Made by a program: the position numbers and the translations under genes. Below are positions 12,501 through 23,087 of a stretch of 64,000 nt of DNA, piece by piece (the first letter of the stretch is position 1; each line of letters begins with the position of its first letter). The notes beneath the pieces are model-generated. The model was not told where the DNA came from. It saw only the letters and a list, made by a program, of their open reading frames with translations, and ran no database searches. The stretch is from Anaeramoeba flamelloides (lineage: Eukaryota; Metamonada; Anaeramoebidae): NCBI GenBank assembly GCA_027625915.1, contig JANTQA010000045.1, forward strand, positions 930,001-994,000, in the 5' to 3' direction.

Positions 12501-15315
12501 GTAAATAACCAAATTTTTTCAAAAAAATAGATAGTAAAATAGTTTTTTATACCTCTTGAAAGTAGTTTGAATAAAAATTTATCAAATTTTTAGTCTATGC
12601 TTTTTTAAATACTAAACTCTTTTTCAGTCAAAGGGTGGGCCAGTTTTATTGTAGAAATAGAGCATATTCTATGAGTTTAATTCATTATTCTTCTCAAATT
12701 AAAATTTCAATTTTTAGATCAAAAGCATTTTTTCTCATTTTGTAAAATCATTATTTTTTTTTTATTTGATTTTTTTTTTTTCTTCTTTTCTTTTTTATTT
12801 TTATTTTTTAAAAAATTAAATTTGAAAAAAAAAATGTTTAAAACTCCAAATTAACATTAAGAAAAGTGAATTTTTGTATGTTCTTTTAAAATTCGTACAT
12901 TTACAAGTAAAAAATCTTATTTTCAACAAAATTAAATTTCCTAAAGAAATTGAGAATTTTGTACGAGACAGTCCAATGAAAAGTGCCCAAAAAAATTTTT
13001 TAACATTTTTTTTTTTTTGAAATTTATGGTTTGTCCAGGCTTTTCTTTTATGATCATCGACTCTAATATGAAGTTTATTATTTCTCGTATTACTAAACAA
13101 TCTAAGTTTGGTTGATTCTTAAAAATAGAGTGACTTTTTCATTTTTGTTGTGGCTATTTTGAGTGAAATGGAGTTTATTATTATTTACCATTGTATTTTT
13201 TTTTAATCCCTTTTTAGGGATTATTTAATTGAAACTAATTTATTTTTTTTAACCTAAAAAAAGATATTAATGATCAACTTTATAATAAAAAAATCATAAT
13301 AAAAACATAAAAAAAACAAAATAAAACAAAAAAAAAAAAAAAAAAAAGGAACTTATAACCCAAAAAAAGGATCAAGATCAGTTGATGATTGTATCAAATG
13401 TCCGAATGGAACCTATAATCCTGATTCGGGTTCTGTGTCAATCGATAATTGTATTGCGTGTCCTGCAGGAACGTATTCGATTATTGAAGGTATCACTTCA
13501 GAATCAAGTTGTACTCTCTGTCCTGAGGGTACATTTAATTCAGATAATGGTGGCAGCACAATTGGTGTGTGTGAAAGCTGTCCAGTGGGTCATGTTTCGA
13601 GTGGGTTGGGTGCCACCATATGTAGAATGTGTCAAGAGGGGGAGCAGCCAGGTGAATCAAAAGATTTTTGTATCAAATGCCCTGCTGGGAGCTTTTCTGA
13701 TGAACCGGGTCTCGAGAATTGTAAAAAATGCACGACCGGAACCTTTAATGACGAGAATGGGCAAACAACATGTACTAAATGTTCACAGCCGGGTGTATGT
13801 CTGGGTGGCAATGAATGTTCTGAGGGGAGAGATATGGAATATATTTGCACGCGATGTGTCAAGGGGTATTTTTTGATTAACAGCAAATGTGAAAAATGCC
13901 CCAAGGGATATAAATTTTATCTTGTAATTGGACTCACAGCATTCTTTTTGTTTCTTCTTTTTCTAAATAGAAGAAAAATAGCGCGCTTTGCAAAGTCAAC
14001 AAGAAATCCCATGAAAGGAATCATTTTTACATTTTTACAATTTTTTGCGGCCCTATTATCGCTAACATTTGACTGGCCCAATTTATTGTCTGGCCAATTA
14101 CGGATCATTTCCTCAGTTTTCACCTTACAGGTTGGTGTTTTTGCTGCTCCTGAATGCTATTATGATTTTGACTTTTTCAAAAGATGGTTGATGATGTTTT
14201 TGATACCCATCTTTTTCACCTTTGTCCTTTTCCTAACCTTGATCTTTCATTATGCCAAATACCGATCTGACCCTGATCGATTGGAACGAAGAGTCCCAAA
14301 ATTTTTACGATGGTATACAATGTTCTTAAAATGGATTTATTTACCATATTTGTTGGTATCATTTGAACCCTTCCAGTTTTCTTATCAAAACGCAGTTGAT
14401 AATTACACATTGGATGCGGATCCCTCTATAACATTAGATTCTGCAAAATACCGGACCTGGTTACCATATTTTATTTGCTCGGTTATCATTTATGTTCTTG
14501 GTATCCCGATAATTTTGTTGATAATATTAATAAAAGCAAAGAAGGCAAACTTTAATGAATATTATGAAAACCGATACGGCTGGATGTTTAGGTATTACAA
14601 GCCAAACAGATATTGGTTTGAAATCGAAGAATTGCTTTTTAAACTATTTGTGATGGTGACAACACTTTTTTTTAACTTCCATTCAAAATCACAAGCTTGG
14701 ACTGTGATTACTCTGTTTTTGTTGATCATTTTCATTCATTTACTATTAAGGCCATACAAATTGGAAAACAAAACTTCGTTTTTGGCACCTGAAGACAAGG
14801 CTTCAATTGGATTTTTCACACTTTTGTTAGCAATGGTTTCCCTATCAATCAGATATTTATACCCTGTAGTATTTCTGATCCTATACCCCATCGCATTTAT
14901 TCTTATTTATCATGGTTTGAAAGATAACTGGGCGTGGTTTAAGCAATCAAGAAAAGAGATGATCAGAGAATTTGATCAAGAAGAAATGGAAAGAAAGGAA
15001 AGAGAATTGGAAAGAAAAAGAGCAAAAAAAATGCAGAAAATTAATAAAAAAAGAATCAAATCAAATAGCAATATAAACGAAAAGAAACCATCCAATTTAT
15101 CAAAATTATCGATCGAGAATCCAGACCAAATCAATTTGGAATATATATCAAACCATGGAGATGGAACCGGATCGCAATCAGAGAAAAGTTCCGTTTTACA
15201 ATCGCAATCGGATTCATATTCCCAAAATCCAAACAGTTCAAGTGTTGACACTGAATTGGACGATTTGGCACTCACACCATTAACTAAAAGGAACAGAAAG
15301 GGAAATAATATTTAA
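3527..15315 (+). CDS. Giant surface protein: signal peptide, DUF7948-like, SBBP propeller, Cys-rich repeats, multi-pass membrane domain (5 exons)
   Basis: Predicted exons are 3527-3633, 3791-4887, 10122-11242, 11922-12102 and 13349-15315. Their phases (2,1,0,1) join into one 1490-residue frame. The ATG at 3527 gives a hydrophobic leader (residues ~8-21, ending INCA). Residues ~40-250 resemble DUF7948. Residues ~250-700 carry SBBP-type blades, e.g. 'YSTYLGSSEDDSG' and 'LIWSTYACFGETGEG', one blade crossing intron 2. Residues ~706-1015 are GCC2/GCC3 (ephrin-receptor-like) repeats of the form C-x2-CPxGTY. Residues ~1023-1365 hold about 8 membrane segments including an IYVLGIPI motif also present in the 23088-28403 protein. 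The tail has an E/R/K-rich stretch likely to be helical or coiled coil, then a Ser-rich end. Likely plasma membrane with a large ectodomain. SBBP and DUF7948 are mainly known from bacteria, so transfer of the head is possible. The role (receptor or adhesin) is inferred. The exon model is by eye and not transcript-supported. Confidence 0.85.
3634..3790 (+). other. Intron 1 of the SBBP/Cys-rich gene (157 bp)
   Basis: Donor GTAAGT at 3634-3639 follows the signal-peptide exon, and the acceptor is AATAG ending at 3790. Joining 3633 to 3791 gives a phase-2 junction and continues the reading frame with 'SVPHKVSFNNQ'. Without splicing the leader frame ends at once, because the TAA at 3635 lies inside the donor. 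Confidence 0.75.
5359..6290. mobile_element. 932-bp TTAA-flanked inverted-repeat element, copy 1
   Basis: TTAA lies at both edges (5355-5358 and 6291-6294). The ends are inverted: GGGACTAGTCTATATTAA on the left, and its complement with one mismatch on the right. A second copy of identical length is at 33093-34024. The TTAA target is typical of piggyBac-type elements, but the GGG terminus is not the classical CCC, so the superfamily is unproven. No transposase is encoded; the 79-codon open frame at 5946-6185 is K/F-rich with no motif. Likely a non-autonomous DNA transposon. Confidence 0.8.
6897..7094. mobile_element. Palindromic hairpin MITE, copy 1
   Basis: The 198-bp element is flanked by TA on both sides (6895-6896, 7095-7096). 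The left arm begins CAGTCAGTTTCACTTTTAAG, and the right arm is nearly its full reverse complement ending CTGACTG, around a short A-rich centre. Eight copies occur in the window. TA flanks and CAGT ends fit Tc1/mariner-type non-autonomous elements. Confidence 0.9.
7510..7616. repeat. Small fold-back element
   Basis: The left arm TGATATTGGGAAAATGTCAC and the following CTCCACTTT are matched by AAAGTGGAGTGAC and GTTTTCCTAATATCA on the right. About 30 bp per arm surround a ~40-bp loop. Only one clear copy is seen. Confidence 0.7.
7917..8180. repeat. Dispersed repeat E, copy 1
   Basis: Shares a long diverged match with 51270-51545: 'AATCTTTGAGATCTCAAAAA', 'CGCCAAAGA', 'GACACTTCA-AACTAAC' and 'TGATTTTTGGAGA-CGATCA' occur in the same order. 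No inverted ends or coding capacity seen. Both copies lie in large introns. Confidence 0.6.
8940..9220. repeat. Dispersed repeat F, copy 1
   Basis: Colinear diverged similarity to 55290-55570, with shared blocks such as 'TCAATATTTGATTTATTT', 'ATCTTCAAG-ATTCAATA' and 'TTGTTTATCCAAA/TTGTTTATTCAAA'. The class is unknown. The small open frame 9086-9271 inside it is not supported as a gene. Confidence 0.5.
10023..10114 (+). repeat. 14-bp tandem repeat next to a 3' splice site
   Basis: The CTC cores recur every 14 bp (10036, 10050, 10064, 10078, 10092, 10106), each unit being TCTC followed by ten A's. The array ends seven bases before the intron 2 acceptor AG at 10120-10121. Confidence 0.85.
11243..11921 (+). 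other. Intron 3 of the SBBP/Cys-rich gene (679 bp)
   Basis: Donor GTAATT follows 'FECPA' in phase 0. The acceptor is ATAAAAG ending at 11921. Joining gives 'CPAGSWSDAKGADKSTVC', which keeps the Cys-repeat spacing. The interior is A/T homopolymers with no recognised element. Confidence 0.75.
12608..12650. repeat. Isolated end of a GGGCC-type inverted-repeat element
   Basis: AACTCTTTTTCAGTCAAAGG followed by GTGGGCCAGTTTTATT closely resembles the terminal repeats at 39881-39912 and 40548-40580. No partner end is seen nearby, so this is probably a truncated or decayed copy. Confidence 0.5.
12826..13195. repeat. Dispersed repeat D, copy 1
   Basis: Colinear, diverged similarity to 32595-32900. 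Shared blocks include 'TTTGGTTGATTCTTAAAAA', 'ACTTTTTCATTTTTG' and 'ATTTTGAGTGAAAT-GAGTTTAT'. Part of intron 4. The minus-strand open frame 12816-13100 falls inside it and is not credible as a gene. Confidence 0.6.
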
Positions 15316-15950
15316 TTATTAATGTTTCTACATTTATTTTTATTGGTCTTAATTTTTTATTTGTTTAATCTATTAATGTTTTGAAAATATAATTGCTTTC
15401 AAAAATTGTTATTACAAAAAAAAAAAGTTTTTAATAAAGCACAAAAAACATTGACTAATGAAGTTTATCTGTTTTGTAGAGACATTGCTGACAGTTTTTT
15501 TTGGATTTTTTTTTTCTTTTTCGAAATCAAGATATTTTTATCTCAATAATTTTTATAAAAATACTTACTCTGGCAAATATAGTGGGATTATAAAATAACC
15601 TCTTTTTAGATTAAATTGGATTAAATTAGTTGTGTGTTGATAGAATATAAATTATTACAAATTGAAGATATTTAACCCTTTTGAAGTTTAAAAAAAGAAA
15701 TAATAATTTTTTTTTAATTTGGGCTGTTTTAAAAGGAGAATCTTGTAATTTTTTTTTTTTTTTTGGATTTTTTAAATTAATTATCCTGGAACTTTTTTTT
15801 GTAAAGCGAATTTTTTGAAATTGAAAATCCTTGAAACTTTTTTGTTTTTGTTATTTGAATTTTTTTTCTTTGAGGTATCATGAATTTTTTTTAATATTTG
15901 AATTTTTTTAAAAATAAAAAGAGAATAGTTTTTTGTCTATTTTTTTTTCG

Positions 15951-16262
15951 TTATTTACTTTTTTTAAATTAGATTAGTTTATGTTTTCATTTGTTAATGG
16001 AATTGTTTAGTAATTCAAACGATGAAATTTTTTTTCCTTTTTCAATTTTTAAAATTGAGAATCCTATAAACAGTTTTTTGTTGATTGTATTTGTTAACAA
16101 TTAGATCTTGTGATTTATTTTGTTTATTTGAATTTTTATAATTGAAGATTCTTGTTTTTTGTTTTTTTTTATTCGTTATTTGCTTTTTTAAAATTAGATA
16201 AGTTTATGTTTTCTTTTGTTAATTGAATTATTTAGTAATTCGATCTATGAAATTTTTTTTGT
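15951..16262. repeat. Direct repeat of a ~90-bp T-rich unit
   Basis: The unit contains 'TTAGATAAGTTTATGTTTTC', 'TTTGTTAATTGAATTATTTAG' in variant form, and 'TAATTCGATCTATGAAATTTT'. It occurs near 15951-16040 and again near 16173-16262, about 222 bp apart. Surrounding sequence is similarly T-rich, so exact boundaries are vague. Confidence 0.5.
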
Positions 16263-17165
16263 TTATTGAATTTTTTGCCAAAAATAAGAAGGTTTTTTTT
16301 TTTTTTGTTATTTGAATTTTGTCAATCAAAAGAAGTGCAATACTACAATACACTTTTTGGTGTCAAGTATTTTATTGTGCGTGTGTAAATACATGGTGAA
16401 TGACTAGAGCCTTAAAATAAAATATATAATTTAAAACAGGTTTTTTTTTTTTTGAAAGGTGACCAAAAGATAAAATTCTGTTATCTTTAGAATTTGTTTT
16501 TGCAATTGGATTAAGATTCTAAAAAATCGTTTGACTTTTATATTATATCAATTTCATGTAAAATTTCAAGCTGTTCTAATCAATTGGTTAGGTTGTAGAT
16601 TTTTTTATAACAGTTTTTAAAGGTGGTTCTAATAAATAACAAAATAATAATTTTTTTTTAGAAAAAAATTCAATTAAAAAATAATGAAATCACAAAAATC
16701 AAGAAATATTTTTCAAATGTTGAAACTTTTTTTCAAAGTTATTTTTTTTTAATGGTAGTACTTTACCAAATTTTAATGATTAAATTTATCTTTCCAATAT
16801 ATTTTTTTATAAAAGTCTATTTCTTAGAATCTTTGATAATAATTCAGATAAAAATTTTTTATTTTGAAGGAAATCGGGTTATATTGGGTTATAAGGTACA
16901 TAAAAATATCATTTGAGTTGGTTGTTTGCTTTCATAAATCCATCAATCTTTAAGTTGTAATTAGGGTGAGGATTAAAAAGGGGTTTTAAAACTTGATCGA
17001 AAAAAAATTGAATAAAACAAATTTAAATAAAAAAAAACAATAAAATAAAGTAAAAAAATAGAAAAAAAGAAACAAAAAAAGGTTGGCGAAAAAAAAAGAA
17101 TACAATAATCATTTATGTATAATTAATTTTTTTGGATTTATAAATTCTATTTTTTTCATATAAAA

Positions 17166-17585
17166 ATTAACATTTATAGATCTGGAAAAATCTATATCTA
17201 AATTTTTTACATTTTGTTACCAAATTTGTCATTTTTTGAAAAACTAGTAAATTTTTATGGTTCGTATGAATGGGTGGGATTTCTGGTCGACAAATCTAAG
17301 GTTTCTATGATCAAAAATTTAAGAATAGTATAAAAAATTTTGGTGGTTTTATTTTTTGATTTATGAAATTTATTTTCAAGTTTTTAATTTCTGTTTCTTC
17401 CTTAAAAGTGTTATTCGGTAATTAAATGGTATTGTTGTTATCGGAAACTTCGATTTTTTTATAAGAAACATCTCCCTTTTGGATGAACCATAAAAGTTTG
17501 CTTGTTCTTCAAAAAAGGACAAATTTTGTAACAAAATGTAAAAAATTTAGATATCACTTTCCCCATATGTATTGTAAACCCATAA
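17166..17585. repeat. Fold-back element with ~75-100 bp arms
   Basis: The left arm (from ~17190) contains ATATCTAAATTTTTTACATT and TTGTTACCAAATTTGTC, then CTAGTAAATTTTTATGGTTC. The reverse complement appears at ~17485-17560 with few mismatches. Similarity weakens outward, so ends and target duplication cannot be fixed. Confidence 0.6.
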
Positions 17586-18028
17586 CTTATTTTACAAAAA
17601 ATGGTAAAGGGGTAGATATATCAAGAAATTGGGTGTCAATAATCTTTTAGACATAACACTGAAAACCTAATTAAGATCTGAAATTTTTTCTACTTTTTTT
17701 TTGAAAATAATTTTTTTTAGAAATTCTTTATTTCGATAAAATATTTTTCTTATTTATTGAACATTATGATCAATTTAAAAAGTTTTCCAAAATTGCACTT
17801 GGTTTACAAACCTTCAACTTTGTATTGATTTTTAACTTCACAAAAAACATGCAACAACTATCTATATGAAAAAAACCAAAAGTGGACTTATAAATATAAA
17901 GATTTTTTTTTTTTGATTTTTTTTGATTATTCATCACATTTACGTCAACTTTGAATGAAAATTACAGACTTTATTTCTGGAAAATTTTTTTATTGTATTT
18001 TATTAATAATGTTCTGAAATTAAATTAA

Positions 18029-18486
18029 CTATCGAGAGAAAAATGTTTGACAGAGAAAAATAGTAGGACAACAATTTTAATTGGGAACCTTACTGAAAAT
18101 GATTTTTCATTTCAATCGGTTGTGAAATAACTAAAGAAAATAACAATAATCTACTTATTAGCATATCAACTAATGTTATTCTACTTTTTCAAAACCTTAT
18201 CTCTTATAATCTAAAGCAAGTTTAAAAAATACCATTTTCAGAATTAATAGTAAACTTTACAAAAACTTGGATTTTTGTTAAAATAGCATGATCTACTTTA
18301 GTTATCAACCTTTCAAATTAGTATTCTACATACACTACAGATTAATGAACTTGAAACACACTTAAACGCGGATTTATATAAAATTCACCTAGTTTTCAAT
18401 AGGATTTGATTTTCAATTTTTGGAAAGTTACTTATTAAAAATAGTTCCAACCTTTTTTTCTGTGTCCAACATTTTTCTCTCAACAG
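18029..18486 (-). mobile_element. 458-bp PIF/Harbinger-like MITE, copy 1
   Basis: The 458-bp element is flanked by TAA on both sides (18026-18028, 18487-18489). The right end reads GTCCAACATTTTTCTCTCAACAG and the left end is its diverged inverse (CTATCGAGAGAAAAATGTTT). It is the inverted counterpart of 56390-56847, with matching internal sequence. A 3-bp TWA target duplication is characteristic of PIF/Harbinger. No coding capacity. Confidence 0.75.
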
Positions 18487-20539
18487 TAAAAACAAAAAGA
18501 ATTTCAGTTAAAAGTGATCAAAAACACAAAAAAAAAAAAAAAAAAAAAAAAAAAGGTAAAGAAGGCATCAGGCCAATGTTTGAAAGCCAAATAGAAGATT
18601 GAATTTTTCTTGATCTAGTATGGAAACGAATTATCTACCGATGGTATATTTAAATCAAATCAATGTTGAAAGGAAACTAATTGAGATTTTAAGAAACTTT
18701 TAAATTCCGAAAGAAAGGTATAGATAATTTTTTAGCATTTTTCTTATTTTATTAAATCGACCTCGATTTTTTTTGTCAATTCTTTAATAATGAACCATCT
18801 TTGATAAAATTCTATATTTGATTTCGTTATCCCAAATACTACTAGAATTATAAGAAGAAAAATGCAAGATCTATCTGCTCTTCAAAATATTAAATAAAGG
18901 GGTTTTATAGTAAAAATAAACCCATTCTACGATCTAAAAAAATATAGAATAATAAGTATTCTTAGATATCTGAAATAATTCTTTTTTATATATTAATTCA
19001 ATTTCATCAAGGTAGAATTCATTTTGAGGATTTTATTTGACTAAATTTCAATTTTTAAATTTATTTTTCAAATTAAAAACTTTTTAAAAATCAAAGTAAT
19101 TTTTGACAAATAAAAAAATCAAAAAAAACGAAATTTTCAAAGAGAGACAATACAAATGATCTCCAAAACTCAAACCCAACAACAGCTATAACAACACACC
19201 TCTTTAAATATTGCTTTAGTTTTTAAATAGTTCCAAGATAAGAGGATATATTACCTAATGAAGAAACACTAAAAATTGAAAATTGCAGAAGAACATTTTG
19301 AGGTAAAACAAAACTTTCCATACTTTAATGATCAGAACTTTAAATAGAAGAAACTCATACAACCATTCTTTTCTTTCTAAATATAACAAATTAATTCAAA
19401 ATAGAGGAAAAATAAACCGCAAATTTTTAATCGGGGTCGATTCATTGAAAATTTTTGATTTGTTTTTAAAGTGGAGGATTGAAAAAAATACCTGACTGGA
19501 AAAAAATCCATGACAAGTGCACTAATTGTGAATATTAGGAAAATTGTTGTATAATTTCTTCAAGAATTTCTTAAATCAAAGATCAAACTTTTTCAATTAT
19601 AACTCCCCACTTATTAGAATGATGATTGATGAAATTACACTTGTAAAAATCGTTATAAAGTAAATTAAAAAACAAGAATATAAATTATCATTTGCCCAAA
19701 TACAGAAAAAACCTCTATAAACTCGATTTTTTTTAAATTAGGTTAATCGACTTCAGTTATAAATCAATTTAATGGGTATTCTAAAGATCACTCAATGGAT
19801 TGTTCTATCGGTAGGTTGTCACTAGGACCATAGCAAATTTAAGTAAAAAAAGGATTAGATTTTAAATTTTCCTAATATTCACAATTAATCAAAACACTCG
19901 AACTTATATTCACGTACCAGAATTTGTTTTTTTTTATTTGATAAAAAAGTTGTGTTTCTAAAAAATATCAATTTTTTGAGAATAAAAGAACTTTAAGAAT
20001 CAAATACCATATTTTCTTATTTTTTATTGTCGATTTCGTGATCTTTTCATCTTTAGGTATTCATTAAAAAAAGAAGCTTGACTTAAACAAAACTATTTGG
20101 GTTTTTTTGATCACAGAATTGGTAATATAAAAAATAACAAAGTAATGTTGGTGAAAAAAAGTTCAACACTTTTTTTAATTCTAAACCTTACGAACAAAAA
20201 AAAAAAAAAGTAAAAGCAATTAATAGAAGAACCAATAAACTTTATTGAATAATTCCATTATATTAATCAAATCAACAAAAACATTTTAAATCACTTTAAT
20301 TCATAAAATCTGATAGATGGAGTTTTGGAGATCTCACAAAGATAGTCAATTTTTTTCATTAAATTTTTAATAATTGATCAATCAGAGAAAATCTTTTGCC
20401 AAAAAGGGAAGTTTGAATTAGAAAAATTGTGATTGTGTTTATCCCCCGTATTGTATTTATTTGTTTCTTTTTACTTTTGTTGTTTGATTTTACTTTTCAT
20501 TTTCAGGTTTTTGTGGTTTCTGTGATTTCTCTTAATGTT

Positions 20540-20970
20540 CCCAATAAAAAATCCTATTTCGCTTTTTTTTTGATATTTTTACTTTTTTTCCCAAATTAAT
20601 ATTTTTTTGCCTTGACCGATTGCTCAAAAGAATACCAATGGTTCTTTTGACAACTCTATTTATTTTTTCACTCAAAATTGACCGATAAAGATTTGAAAAT
20701 GAAATCAAAACTAAATACTGTAAATTGTAAAATAAAAAGATCAATATTCTCATTCATCTTTTCAAAAAAAATCTATCCAAGAATTCGTAGAATCATCAAA
20801 GTCTACATTTCGTAATCAGAATTAACTAATCTTCTTTATGGAATTAAAAAAATGAAATTTAATAAGATTTCTAATACCTTTTTTGGAAAGCTTATTGAAA
20901 TATTGGTTCTATTTATTTTACAACAAATAGTAAATGGAACATTATTTGGATTTTCAAAAAAGTAATGGTA
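20540..20970. repeat. Dispersed repeat G, copy 1
   Basis: Diverged colinear similarity to 35690-36150, clearest at 'ATACTGTAAATTG-AAAATAAA' followed by 'GATCAA' and 'TTTTCATTCA', and at 'TTTTTTTGGAAA' followed by 'TTTTCAACAAATAGTA' in variant form. Class unknown. Confidence 0.4.
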
Positions 20971-23087
20971 CCCTTCGAATGTAATATGATTAAAATCTAA
21001 ATAAAATAATTATAAATTGTATAACCCTCGAAGGTAATAATTTTATTCGACTTAATGTGAACTCCCAATTCACTGGGTGAAAAATAGTTCTTAATTATCA
21101 TAAGTTCATTACAATAACCTTACTAAAAAAAAAAAAAAAAACATACTATTTAACTTTGAATCCAAACTGTATTTTTCTACGATTAACTTTACTGTAACCA
21201 AAAAAAAAGAACAAACACACAAGAGAGTTAAAAAAGGAATAAGTTACTTTAAGTTTTAAACTCGTCGACTTATTGGTTCAGATTTGTTTATACTGTCAAT
21301 GATCTTAATTTGATAATCACAAATAGTAAACAAATACCCAAGACATTTTCGCATATTCAGTTACGGACTGATCGCCTCGACTTTAATTGTAATTGGTAGT
21401 CAGTTAAACACGTTCTATTTGGTAATGCTTTCGGGTTGATTCTTTTGGTTCGACCAAAAATAGATGAAAAAAAGTTAAATAATAAACATAAAAGTTTTTT
21501 TCTACTTGGTTCATGAAATTGGTACTCAAATTTATTGTTGGTTTTTTCCTTATTGTATATGACTAATAAAGGGAAAAAATTTCTTAATCTTTATTGATTT
21601 TTTTTTGTTTTTTCTAACAAAGGGAGTTTTCCAACAAATTATTTGAAAATTTTTTTCTTGATTTCTTTGATTGGGACTTTTATTTTCACTCCACTATCTG
21701 GGTAACTTATAAATTTTAGAAAGGTATTGAAAAGGAAAATTACAATTTTGAAATAAAAGATCATCAGTTGAAATTTTATCCTATTTTAACTTCTAATTTG
21801 AATATGAACCAAAAAGTTAAAAATTTGAGTAACTGTAACGTTTCTGGGATTTTCAACAACAATAAAAGATTTTTAAATTTTTGGTATGTTTTGGAAATAA
21901 TTTCTTAAAAAAGAGAAATTTATTTTAATTGTTTAAAATTTTTGAAAAAAAAAGTTTTAACTTTCAATTTTTTTTGTTTCCAACTGTTGGTATTTTCTTA
22001 AGGTGTATTGATATGTTGAATTCAATGTTAATTTTTTTCTGAAAAATTATTAATTTGTAAATCTTTTAAGATTTTTAAATAAAAACTTTTTTGAAGAAGT
22101 GTGAAATTTTACGAACAAAAAAATCAACATTATTAATAGTATAGTAGCTTTAGAACCTTTCCCCGTTTACTTCTATCTTCGACCTAATGTTTTTTCGAAA
22201 TTTGAGTTATTTTGTACGATCTTTTAAAAATTTTTTTTTTTGTAATACTTTAAACTTTTACAACTTCTTAACTTTTGAAAAAAATAGAGATTTCTTTATT
22301 TTTTCTATTTTTAAACTGTGTTTTTTAACTCTCAGGTTTTTTTTTTTCTTAATTTATCCTTTTACCCAATTCGTTATTGTAACTTTTTATAAAAAAAAAA
22401 TTGTTTTCGTTTTTGCTTTTTCACAATTTAATAGCATTGTTGAAGAACAATTAAGTTTACTAATTGATTTTATTGTTATTTCTGGTTATCTTTTGGTATT
22501 CTTGTTTTTCAAAATATTGCTACAATAATTTGTATTCTTACTAAAGTTGAAAAACACAAGTTTACCCTTCTACAAAAAGATCAATCATAAACTACTCACC
22601 AAAATACCGAAAACAGTAAGTTTTCTCTTTTGTAAAACTTTATTCAGATTTTATATTCGTTCGACAAATATAAAAAATTCCAAATAATGTTCTTATTTTT
22701 GGAAAGGAAAAATATTGAAAAAGCATACCAATCAAGAAGAAGTGTGGAAAAAAACACAATATTGAGATCCAAAATAGGAAAATTTAACAACTCTATTTTC
22801 GAAATTTCTTCACACAAAAAAATTGAGAACTTTATTATTTTTCAGTTAACCATATCATAAAAAGCATTTGTTCTCTTCAAGAAAATTCAACACATTTGTA
22901 AAAATATAATTTGTTAATTTTCTTTTTTTGTCATTTATCTAAAGTTACAAAAAGAAAGAGGTTTCTTACTTTGATTAAATCAAACACTATTCAAAGCACA
23001 GAAAAAAAAGAAGGAAAAAAAACAAAACCAAAAAAAAAAAAAAAATCAACAAACCAAAAAACCAAAAAACAAAAAACCAACACACAA

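Larger units (their letters stand above)
12103..13348 (+). other. Intron 4 of the SBBP/Cys-rich gene (1.2 kb)
   Basis: The donor is the weak-looking GTACCC after 'LFCPQ'. The acceptor is a run of A's ending AAAAG at 13348. The phase-1 junction gives 'CPQGTYNPKKGSRS', continuing the repeat. It holds an isolated CAGTCAAAGG-type transposon end (12608-12650) and a dispersed repeat (12826-13195). Confidence 0.7.
15316..23087. other. Intergenic stretch with scattered repeats
   Basis: No gene recognised between the two large surface-protein genes. It contains a diverged ~90-bp direct repeat (15951-16040, 16173-16262), a fold-back (17166-17585), a 458-bp PIF-like element (18029-18486), one copy of dispersed repeat G (20540-20970) and many homopolymers. 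The open frame 22187-22528 is a low-complexity F/L/I-rich frame without motif. Confidence 0.6.

Noticed and set aside
21430-21460. GGTTCGACC word considered as a tRNA T-arm
   Set aside because: No cloverleaf or A-box at proper distance. No tRNA found elsewhere.
22187-22528. 113-codon open frame
   Set aside because: Almost entirely F/L/I/V/N from T-rich sequence, no motif; expected by chance in such DNA.
22911-23087. Upstream in-frame extension of the WQS/Cys-rich protein (start at 22911)
   Set aside because: Begins without ATG, encodes K/N/T low complexity and would bury the signal peptide that starts at the ATG 23088.
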